A stretch of DNA of 64,000 bases from Phycomyces blakesleeanus NRRL 1555(-) (Eukaryota > Mucoromycota > Mucoromycetes > Mucorales > Phycomycetaceae). Under the pieces are notes generated by a model. The model saw nothing but the letters and a program-made list of their open reading frames with translations, ran no database searches and was not told the origin of the DNA. Position 1 is the first letter of the stretch. Each line of letters begins with the position of its first letter. Below, one piece after another: positions 10,313 through 20,397 of the stretch. Made by a program: the position numbers and the translations under genes. The stretch is taken from contig NW_017265173.1 in NCBI RefSeq assembly GCF_001638985.1, positions 11,062 through 75,061 of the forward strand. The letters are read 5' to 3'.

Positions 10313-13300
10313 ATGTTTCCTTCTATTCAAATGCACAACACTGATTGCCACTGCACCAGATGCAATAATAATGATCAAGGAGTTTCCCGAGTATCGAGAT
10401 GTACTGCTCAGCATCATAATAAAAGAGCTAGATTTGAAGGTACTGAGATATTCAAGAGTTGTATAATTTATTCAGTGCTGTTATCTGTCTACCGAGTAAT
10501 AATCGCTTTTATTTTTATTTTTTATTATTTTAAAAAACATAGCTGAAAAGAGAAGCATGGAAGTAGATACTGAAAGTAAGACATTTTTTATATGAAACGC
10601 AGAAGAAAAACTAATAATAAACTATTATATTCCATATTTGTAGTAATCCCGATGTATCAATCCGATTCTGTGGAAGCAATGGACGGTCAGGCCAACTCAC
10701 CTATTTCGGATGCCGTCTCAACGTTTGACAATGACGTCTTTGTTGGTAATGACTACAATGGTGCTGAGTCTGACACGACCAATGACAATGACAGTGATGA
10801 CAATGACGAAGAAGACACTGCCAAGATTTATGTTGAAGAGTTTAACAATGAGGGTCAGTTTTAAATACATAAAAAAAAACTAAAAAAAATGTGTGTTAAT
10901 TTTTTTTTTAAAAAAAAGACCCTTTTGCTGCTTCTGGTATGCCCGAGAATCCAGTGCACAGATTTATTGCTACTTTTACAGTACTGTTTGCATCTCGTTA
11001 CGTGGTCAATAAGGGTTCTGTTGTCTTGATTGAGTTCATCAACGAGCTCTTGAAGATTTATGGACAAGATTTCCAACTTCCCGAAAGTCTGGCTGGGCTA
11101 CATAAAATGACTGGCTTTTCGTCTATCACCAAAGGCATCAAGCGATTTGTGTCATGTCCAAACTGCCATTGCATCTATGAAGAAAACATGTCTGTACCTC
11201 CCCATTGTGTTTTCACAAATGTTGGTGCACGCTCTCCTTGTGGTTGTAAGTTGATGAAAGAGTCAACTTCAGGTGCACTGGTATCAAAGCGAGCATACTT
11301 GTACCAGTCCCTCAAGCAAGCTTTGTCTGTTCTTTTCCTTCGTCCTGGTTTTGAAGAGCAAATCCGTCACTGGAACACGGAGCTTAAGATTGTCGATACT
11401 ATGTGCGACGTATATGATGGAGCAATGTGGAAAGAGCTGAAGGATGCAAGTGGTGTCTCGTTTGTTGCTTGTCCTCGCTCATTGATGTTGACACTCAACA
11501 TAGACTGGTTCCAGCCGTTCAATGGAGTTAGTTACTCTTCTGGTGCAATTTACTTGGTTGTAAATAATCTGCCTCGAGAGGTACGGTTCAAGCCTGAGAA
11601 CACAATTCTGGTTGGTTTGATGCCTGGTCCCAAGGAGCCAAGATGCGAGGAGATAAATAACTATCTCAAGCCCATGGTAGACGAGATGAAGCAGTTGTAT
11701 GTTGGAATGTGAGTCCCGACCTACGAGTGCCCTTCTGGTGCTAATGTCCGTGCTGCCTTGCTGATGGTTGCGTGTGACATCCCTGCTGCCAGGAAAACAA
11801 GTGGATTTACAGCCCACAATAGTACATGTGCGTGCTACAAGTGTACAACCCAGTTCCCCAGATTGCCCAACACAAATCAGGTGGACTTCAGTGGATTCGA
11901 TTATTCGCTTTGGAATATTCGTAGCGGTGTAGAGAACAGGTTGCATGCTGAGGAGTGGAAGAGTGCGAGTACACCCTCAGAAAGGCACCAGCTGGAGGTC
12001 GAATATGGTGTTCGATGGTCGCAGTTGCAACGCCTTGGATACTTTGATCTAGTACGTGGAACGATCATTGATCCCATGCATAATTTATTCCTGGGGACGC
12101 CCAAGAGAATGATGGACCGGTGGGTCGATAAGAAAACGATTGGAGCCAAAGAGTTTGCTGCCATGGAAAAAATCGCAGAGACAATGGTTCTTCCGAGGGA
12201 TTATACAAAGCTGACATCGAAGATTGGAAAAGGCTTTCCTTACATGAAAGCCGACGACTGGAAATCCTGGGTACTGGTGTATTCTCCTGTTCTGCTGCAT
12301 GGTGTTCTACCATTTGAAATGTACAACAACTGGATGAATTTCGTCCGTGCATGCCGCTATCTTATCAAGCCAAGCATCACATTTGATGAAGTGAACAGCG
12401 CCCACAACTATCTGGAAATGTTTTGCAAAAAGGCTACCAAACTCTACACTCCCACCATCCTCACCTGCAACATGCACCTGCACCTCCACCTTCACGAGAC
12501 CATTCGTGATTTTGGACCCGTGTACGGTTACTGGCTCTTTGGGTTTGAGAGATACAATGGCCTGTTGAAGCATATAAAGACAAACGGAAAAGATAGTTTT
12601 GAGGCAACATATATGAGAAGTTTTGTTCAAAACGCATTCAAGGGTGACTATGCCAATGCTGTTCTGAAAAGTTCTAGCCACGTCCCCTTTTTCAACATTC
12701 TCTCAAAGCTTTCTCCGAAATTCACACCTACCACCACAGTCATTACTCTCTCCTCCCGTCCATTCCGATTGCAATCATTCTTACTAGCATCGTCCAACCC
12801 ACATCTTCCTCCAAAGGGTAACGAACCTCTCCCTCCTTCGACTTTTCCTCTTCAGCTAAAAAAATCATCACTGATGGATGAAACCGACTATGCCCATCTG
12901 CTTCAGCACTACAAAACATCCTATGATCTTCCCGACCTTGTCAGTTACCAATATGCCACGCTCACAAACTCCTTTGTTGACAATGAAATCACAAAGTTGA
13001 AGTTCATTGACTTACTTGGTCAACAGTACCGTGGTAAAAACGGTTCAGCTAGTTGTGGTTCTCTTGTCCACGTAATGTTTGTTGGTAGTGACGGTAGAAA
13101 TACCCTAGCCTATGCTGGACAAATACAGTATCTCTTCACACACTCCTTTACACACCCTTCTAACAGCAATCTCCACCTGACTCGCATGGTTCATGATCAT
13201 CAACATGTATTCGCATATATCAAGTGGTTTAATACTTCCTCTGATAGATTGCGTGAGGATGACGGTCTTGAGTTTTGTCTCCCCACCTTCTCCCCCGATA

Positions 13301-13422
13301 GTCGCCATTGCATTGTACCTGTGCACCGCATCTTTTTAGAGATTGCTACAGCCAGGATTACTACAAGTAGAAATGTTAGTAAGATGTTAGTAATTGCTTT
13401 GCCAAAAAAGCTTTATGCTTAA
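10313..13422 (+). pseudogene. Tnp2 transposase (copy B), one nonsense codon
   Basis: Spliced gene. The first exon (ATG 10313) encodes CHCTRC and a later HH pair, a small zinc-binding-like module also seen in C, D and E. A short exon follows, then an acidic exon (NDNDSDDNDEED), then the long catalytic exon from about 10920. The long exon has a CPNC pair, the Tnp2 signature NIDWFQPF and LVGLMPGPKEP, TIIDPMHNLFLGTPKRM, and NMHLHLHLHETIRDFGPVY with FERYNG. These supply the likely catalytic acidic residues. A TGA at 11710-11712 interrupts the chain where other copies have sense codons; the frame then continues to the stop at 13420-13422. Probably a CGA codon mutated to TGA. Otherwise the copy is well preserved. 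Confidence 0.85.
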
Positions 13423-13556
13423 AATAAAAAAAAACCCCCACTTGAATTTCCTTTTCTTATACAAAAAAAAACAGAACAAATTCCCTATATATATTGATAG
13501 TATTGTGTATGTAAAAAGTAATACGTAGATAAAAAGAGAGAAACATTTTTTTTTAT

Positions 13557-14740
13557 TTAGAGCCCGTCTCTAAGAGCCCACCGAGGAAAATTGGGGCTAA
13601 TGTTATCCGGGACTGCTGAGTTGGACACACTAGTAGTGATCCTACGGATCCTTTGATTAGCACTTGACCCCATGGCCTGGACAGCATAAGTGTCAACAAG
13701 TGCAATGAAACGGTTGCACTGAAATACATTCGTTAATAATTCACTCAATATAATAATACACCAATACAAACGTATTACTCCAAATTAATCTACCTCATCG
13801 CTTCTCCAGCCTGGTTGTACAATATGAATGACATGTTTTATGCCATCCTCGTCCATTTCATCGGCAGACTCTCCATCTGACATTACTGCTTTTTGGAGAG
13901 TGTTGGCACAGTCTCTGAGCATTACAAGATCAATTGCCTCCTTATTGTCTTTGTAGGCCAGTACACGGCGACACTCATTCTAGTAATAAGTTTTGTTAAT
14001 TTGTTATTTTTATTTTTAATTTTCAACTATAAACTATATATATTAGCATAATACTCACATCATCTGCACGGGCTGCTCTTCGTGTAAGAGCGTTTGTTTC
14101 TGCTATCTCATCATCAGACATTCTCTCACGACGGGTTCTACTAGTGAAGTTGGTGTGCAACCTCTTTCGGAGGTCACTCCGTCTCATACTAGAGGAACCA
14201 AACCTGCGCTCAAGGTTAGAAAGAAGTCTCTCGGCTATCTCCCTGTTGGGAGATTTGTTGAAAGCAACATTTGTATCCCATCTGGGCTTGAGGTTGTTGG
14301 CCAGGATATTTTCTGGCGTTCTCAAGCTAAGCTTGGGTTTCCACATAAGGTTGTGAATATGAGCCTGATAAATAAATCATGAGAAAATGAATTGATAAAA
14401 TATTTTATAATATGTTACTCACATAAACTGCATTAGATTCTTCACGGGTAGGCTCATGGTTAGAGATGACAACAGGTGCAGCAACAGTGAGTTCGGCTCT
14501 CACAGGAGCAGCAAGGGGAGTTCTGGCCAAACTATCTATGGCACTGATGGTGTTGGTGCTGGTGGTGGCAAGAACGCCAATTCTGCCATTCATGTTGGTC
14601 AGAGTTTGCTCAACATTGCCGATCTGTCCTTTTACGGTAGACATATCAGCTCTCACAGTAGAAAGTATTTCCATAAGCTGCTGATTGGTAATCTCAACAG
14701 GACGAAGGGCAATTGCGCGTTCACGTCTTGTGTTAGTCAT
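13557..14740 (-). CDS. CACTA accessory protein, four exons (copy B), apparently intact
   Basis: Exons 14740-14423, 14364-14059 (306 bp), 13979-13794 (186 bp) and 13718-13557 (162 bp), all in phase 0 with GT-AG borders. Exon 1 encodes a heptad-like stretch (LMEILSTVRADMSTVKGQIG) typical of a coiled coil. Exon 2 has SSMRRSDLRKRLHTNFTSR, strongly basic. Exon 3 has MSDGESADE and QPGWRSDE. The protein ends FPRWALRDGL. The coiled coil suggests oligomers and the basic part nucleic-acid binding; both are inference. I cannot assign a family. It converges on the Tnp2 gene with 134 bp between their stops. Confidence 0.7.
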
Positions 14741-15149
14741 TGTCTACAGAATATAATAAAATGAAAGGTTATAATGATTAGTTTCAGATTATATTATTAT
14801 TATTGCTGTCATTCTACAATTAAATTTATGTAAATTTAATTAAAAATAAATCGTATCAAGTTTACATACTTGAATTGTTAGAACAAGTGTATTGATTTGG
14901 GAGTATAAGTGTAGTAAGTAGCAAGAGAGTAAGAGCAAGGGAAAGTGTATTATATGAAAGGTATGATTATTATATATATTCAAAATATATTTGATATACG
15001 AATCTCTATTAATACTTCTTGTAATGACTGGGATGTAAATCGGTTTTCATATTGCTTTGGGACTTGATGAAATCATTTTAGTCTTTTGTTTTAAACACAC
15101 TTTTTTCTTTTTTTTTTAAGATTTTTTTTTTTACTTTTTTTATTCGTTT

Positions 15150-15935
15150 TTTGTTATTTCCCTCTTTTCTCTCTCTTTTCAATTCTTGTTATATTTGCAA
15201 ATTTTTCTGGTAAGATTGTTTTTGGTTCAAAATACTTCTTTACAAAGAACAAAAGAATTAATTTTTTTGTCTGTCATAGGTATTCTATCTGTTTCTCTCT
15301 CTTCACTCTTTACACTCGCAAGGTTTTATGGTAAGGCACTTTCTTTGTTTTAAAAGAAATATATACTTCTTTATGTATAACTAAAAAATAACAATATATT
15401 TTAATGTCATAGAAACTCACTCTTTGTCTCATTCTGATGCGCCATCTTCACAACAGTCATCCGGATTAGCCAGGGTTAGTAAATATACTTTATGCCATCA
15501 TTCCATACAATCATTCTGACTTTTTTCTTTCTTTAATATAGGCCACATCGCCAAAAATACTCTCTACAATCAAACACGGATATTGACATGGTAATATTCT
15601 ATTTTATTTTAATCTATTTCTTTTTAATATTTATCTAACTGAATATAATTTCTATTATAGATGAACATCCCTCTTACGAACGTGCCATTCCTCAAGAACT
15701 TCCATCCCATGCTACCGTCATTGCCATGGTAAGCCTTTTATTTACTTCTATAAATACAATAATATTATTTATACTGTATATTAATGTATATTCTCTACTA
15801 GAGACGATATTACCACTTTACAGATAATATCTTGGTCTGCAAAGAAATCCTTTGCCTTTGGTATGTAAATCAATTATTCTATCACGCAATTCACAAAAAT
15901 TAATTCTTTCCTATCGTTTTATAGTCAAAGAAATC
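15150..15935 (+). pseudogene. Spliced tiny-exon gene (copy B), with stops
   Basis: Exons: one ending 15209, a possible extra exon about 15283-15331, then 15413-15474 (62 bp), 15542-15590 (49), 15661-15728 (68), 15804-15860 (57), and a next exon from about 15925. Splice signals align with copy A. Peptides are related: GLARATSPKILSTIKHGY and DEHPSYERAIPQELPSHA. TGA follows STIKHGY and TAA lies in the 57-bp exon, which has lost one base against A and E. So the product is broken here, while exon borders remain clean. It diverges from the accessory gene. Confidence 0.4.
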
Positions 15936-16869
15936 ATAATCCCGTGCTTTACTGTAAATGTTTTATTTCTTTGTCCATTTGTACTGGGTACTTCCAATGT
16001 AAGTATTAATTAGTCCATAAAATTTGCAGTATAAAACACGCACGCACTCCCATCACTAATGTTTTATCTATTCTCAAAGAGTACTGCTCTTACCCCTAAA
16101 AAAAGGTAACGAGCACCTCATTTTCTTCAGGTATTTGTTTTTTGTAGAAAATTTTTCATCCCAAATATAACAAGCTTGCCGAGCAAGAAGTAGCTGAGGA
16201 TATAGAATAGCTTTATTAGATTTGAAACCTAGAAACATTCTATTCTTTCCAATAAAAATAAAAGCGTAAACCATTACCAACCTAACAAGAACGGGAAACC
16301 AAATAAATAAAGAACATATTACTGGTCCATAATTTTAAAGACGTGTTTTTATGCTGTTGATGATTGGAGGTTTTAAAGAACTGTCAGTATAGGTGGTCAG
16401 TAAAGGTGGTCAGTAAAGGTGAGGTGTAGTACAGATAAACCATTGGAGCAATATACATGATGTAATCCGTCTTTGACCTTTCCTGTTCTGTGTCAAGAAT
16501 ACTGAGATAAATCCGTAGTTTTAAATATTTTTATTTATTTATTAAGCATAACGAGTATATCAAAAGTGCTACCAAACCTTACTTGCGGAACCCCCCATCT
16601 ACATATACTGTAGTGTTTGTAAGTCTCGCACATACAGTGCTAGATGACCTTAAAACCTAGTGGAAAAAAATATCAACTATGATAAATCACGTTATTCCAG
16701 TACCGTTTGCCCATATATACACGTCAGTATTTTTCTACTTTTTTCCAGTGTATGAGATTTGAATGAGAAGACTTTTTAAAAAAAGCACAATAACTTTGCA
16801 TTAAAGATGTTCTATTTAGTTGAGTTAAAACTTTTTTCTTTCATTTATTGTATGGGTCTGTATATTACT

Positions 16870-17338
16870 GATTAAACTGGATTCCTAGAATGACAATAGA
16901 AGTTATTCTTGGTGTTTCTCCAGAAACTATAAGATATCTCATTGCTAGTATTCACCAATTGATTCAAATGGATTTAACAAACAATGATATGATAATTGAT
17001 AAGTTTATAAGAGTAAATTATATATAGATATATTAAATATTTTTATAGGAGGTATTGATGCCAATGGTCAATCAATTATTGTTGAAATTGATGAAAGCAA
17101 ATTTGAAAAGAAGAAATATCACCGAGGACATCAAGTAGAAGGTGTTTGGGTTCTGGGAGGTATTGAGAAAACAGCAGAATGAAAAACATTTTTGGTGACA
17201 GTTCCTCACAGAGATGCTACAACTCTTCTTCAAGTGATAAAGAAGTATGTAAAGCCCAATAGCATTATTCACACAGATTGCTAGGCTGTATATGGGGGAT
17301 TGGCATCAGTGGTTGATATGAATTATACTCATAGAACA
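16870..17338 (+). pseudogene. Merlin transposase, middle part
   Basis: Two exons separated by a likely intron near 17008-17048. The peptides are MTIEVILGVSPETIRYLIAS, then the IS1595/Merlin hallmark VEIDESKFEKKKYHRGHQVE followed by GVWVLGG. Next comes PHRDATTLLQVIKKYVKP and IIHTDC. The first two catalytic aspartates (EIDESKF and HTDC) are visible. Stops occur after KTAE and in place of the Trp after TDC, so it is dead. The coding part is cut off by copy C at 17339 in the middle of the YTHRT-VNHNV string. Confidence 0.85.
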
Positions 17339-18099
17339 CACTGCAAAAAAATGCCCGATTCCCATACGTGATAGGATGTAAAATTCTGTGTGATTTTTGA
17401 AATACATTCCGAATATTATACAACAATTCTCAGAATGATAGGAAAACTAGCTACTAAATATTCAACACCTAGATTCTATGGATAGAATGGGTCTGTGCGC
17501 GGTCATAGAGTTCTGTTATATCTCATTATATCCGAAACCTTAATTGAATTCTGAGTTTTTTTTTTCCAGTAAAACATTACATTTATTTTGTGTATTGCCT
17601 ATTTATTCTTGTTTTGGACTCATTCAAGAAGGTGTATATTTCAACAATCTTCTGATGATAGCTCAACTATCTTCTGGCAAGTATCAATCTTATTGGATGG
17701 GTACTCCATTTACAATTTGAATTTCATTATTTGATTGATCAAAAAATATACTTCTTGTACTTTTATTTAAAAATAGTTCACGGGAAATAGTTTACAAATG
17801 GGTTTTTATTTTATTTTATTAAAAAAATCTCAAAATAGGTTCTCTAATAATCGGCCTTGGATAGTTGGCATTTGGTCTGGGCATTTGATCCAGACATTTG
17901 ACATTGGGTCTTTGTTTTGCATTCTCGGTTTTGGGTTCTTGATTTTGGGTACTGCGATTCTACTTTGATCATTAATAATATCTCTTACCTTTCGGGATAA
18001 ATAAATGGGAATACTGCAATACCTCTTTGAATATTAAGGGAAGGGGCAGAATCTTGGGATGACCAAAATCGATTTTGTCATTTTCAAAACATGTGTGTA

Positions 18100-18660
18100 C
18101 AGACCAGATTTATTCTTTGGAAATAGAGAATCATATTGCTACGGATAGCATTTATATAATTGTTGGTGTACTCCAAGTATTCCTAATAGAAAGGGAAAAA
18201 AATATGATTAGTATGAGAGAATAATAATTATAAAGTCTTGCTTACCAGAAAAAGTGATTCTTTGGCATCCTTTTAATGCGTGCGTGCAAAAGAGAGATAG
18301 AGAAAATCTAATAAATTCAAAATGATAATGAAGAAAGTATAACGTTAATATAAGTGATTAGAAGATATTCTATTAAAGCTTACCATGTTTATTTCCATCA
18401 TTAGCTTTTGATGGTTGTCATCATCATCGTTTTACATCTAAAGATTAATAAGCTGATGATTAGCATCGCACAATAAAAGTTGTTTGCTTTCTTATTCACC
18501 TTTGTAAGCCAGTGTGTTATGTTAACTCGTGCAGGAAGCCCTACATAATAAAGACGATAGACGTTTTTTAGTGTTAATAATCATGTAAAATAAAGTAAAA
18601 AGAAAATATTAAGTATTTACCATAGTGTAGAAAAAGAAGCAAAAGTAAACAGTATAAGAG
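18100..18660 (-). other. Candidate tiny-exon unit (copy C)
   Basis: On the minus strand several short segments are bounded by AG and GT. One ends CACTATG before GTAAATAC near 18623. One is GGCTTCCTGCACGAG... to ...ACAAAG before GTGAAT. One runs from ATGTAAAACG to AAACATG before GTAAGC. Their position matches the tiny-exon genes of A, B and E, but I could not align the peptides, so this is a positional assignment. Confidence 0.25.
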
Positions 18661-19025
18661 AAAGAGAGAGAACAAAAAAAAAGAAAATAAAAAAAAAGAA
18701 AAATAAAAAAACAAATTGTAAGAGTAGTGAATAAGCTCATTCTGTTCTCAGAATTTATTAGGGTCTATTATAATTTAAAACGTGTGTCCCTATAATTTTT
18801 TCTTTTGTTGCTGTACACCCAAGAAGTATTGGGACATATAAATACTACTTCTATTTGCCAGATTATTATATCCTCCCTCACATTTTATTAGAAACCTCAC
18901 ATACTATTACTGTGCTTTACCATGTATGTTTGTATAATTAAAATAATATTTCATAATATTCTTCTATATATGCTTTATTTATTTATATTTATTTATTTTT
19001 TAAAAAATATGTAAATATCTGTAGC

Positions 19026-20306
19026 ATGCCTTCCAATGCCACTAGAAAATCAGGACGCAAAGGCAAACAGAATGCCCGAGGAACACTTAACCGTGTTGCT
19101 GCCGGCTGGATTGAGCAACGTGAGATTGCTCCAAGAGTATCGCCACTTGCAGCTGGTCCAAGTGGGGCAGAGGCTCCTGGAATGACTGTCGAGTCCCTAA
19201 CGCAGGTTATGGCAGCCATCAACATGATGTACGATCGTACTGTCGAAGCCAACACTGGAATTCGTTTTCTGGTCAATGCTCACAACCAAGCCATTGCCCA
19301 GCAAGCTCTTGTTGCATCTTCTGTAACTCAGGGAGTAACTGCCACCAATGTGTCTACAAATAGACACACCAAAGGCGAAATGTGTGCAATTGTTCTGGTA
19401 TGATTTTTTCTGACTTCATGCTTTAACACACTACCTAAATAATAATAATAATAATAATATAGAATCTCATCAATGGGAGAATGTGGGCGAGAAACTTCCG
19501 TTCGAATGATCCTGAGCTTGTTGCTGAAAACGAAAGCCGCAGGCGATGGAACACGGATGAGAGGATCGATCATCCTGACAATGTTGAGGTGATTAATTAC
19601 CTCTGACAGTATATCGTTGCCCAGCCTCACACAGCTGGGTTCTGGGAGGATATGATAGTGCAGAAAATAAAAAACAATTACAAGACATGTTTTCGTGCTG
19701 TCAACGCAACCCCCGAGCAAGCGTCTTCCAAAAGGCGCAATAATCGTATCAACAGCTGTCACATTGAGGTAAAATTACAAACAAAAAAAAGAAATTAAAT
19801 ATTTTGCATTCTGTTCTAATCATTTTAAAATATATCTAGATTCACTTGCGTCGTGTTGATACCTACATTAACAATTGGCTAGCAATTGACACTAAGATGG
19901 GATACAAGCCAGGTAACCCTGATGAGATGGCATACTTGCATCTCCTCGAGAAGAGTGTGATGTCTGATGGTGAATCGGAAGATGAGGACGTCACTCCTAT
20001 AATCCGTGTGCGGGTTTTGCAGGTTGCTCGTCCTAGTTGGAGAAGTGCTGAGATAATTTTTTTTAAAGGTGTACACTATAATATATTTCTATAAAAAGAT
20101 GACTGTACAGAAATAAACTAACTAATTATACATAGCTGAATAGGCTTATTCAGTTCATTGATTTCTTGGCAGCAGAGAATGACAAGAAGATTGCAACACC
20201 ACAATCAAAGCAAAGAATGTCCAGATACCTAAAAACCATTGCAGTCACTCCTGTCCCCGGTCACCTGACTGCGATCCTTCCTGTCTGGGCAATGCAAAAC
20301 CAATAA
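19026..20306 (+). pseudogene. CACTA accessory protein (copy C), broken
   Basis: Exons 19026-19397, 19463-19768 (306 bp), 19840-20052 and 20136-20306. Exon 1 is rich in basic residues at its start (KSGRKGKQNARG) and then helical. Exon 3 has MSDGESEDED and RPSWRSAE; the end is LPVWAMQNQ. Two defects are visible: TGA at 19604-19606 in exon 2, and the donor after exon 3 reads AT instead of GT (20053-20054). The invariant 306-bp exon length confirms the model despite the decay. Function as for the other copies: unknown, possibly DNA binding. Confidence 0.7.
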
Positions 20307-20397
20307 AAACAAACAATTTGCTCTCTTTTTTTTTCACTGTCATATTAAAAAAATTGAATAATATTATTAGAAAGAAAAGAAGGGATAATTATATATT

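Larger units (their letters stand above)
10057..16750. mobile_element. CACTA (Tnp2) element, copy B, complete
   Basis: A 6694-bp element flanked by the target duplication TAT (10054-10056 and 16751-16753). The left end reads CACTGGAAAAATAAGG and the right end, on the other strand, CACTGGAAAAAAGTAG; the inverted repeat is identical for 11 bases and then decays. Contents: Tnp2 gene (+), convergent accessory gene (-), tiny-exon unit (+). The 2.0 kb between the accessory gene and the right end match the long left arms of copies C, D, E and G. It sits inside a Tc1-type element. Confidence 0.9.
8861..16850 (-). mobile_element. Tc1-type element, interrupted by CACTA copy B
   Basis: Left part 8861-10056 carries the transposase. 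Right part 16751-16850 would be its 5' leader and end, now displaced by the 6.7-kb copy B. The ends are proposed at TA dinucleotides 8859-8860 and 16851-16852; the two inward sequences share only weak similarity, so the limits are tentative. The split itself is well supported by the TAT duplication of copy B at 10054-10056 and 16751-16753, three bases upstream of the transposase ATG. Confidence 0.55.

Noticed and set aside
11470..11946. Minus-strand frame of 155 codons inside Tnp2 of copy B
   Set aside because: Shadow of a well-supported coding exon.
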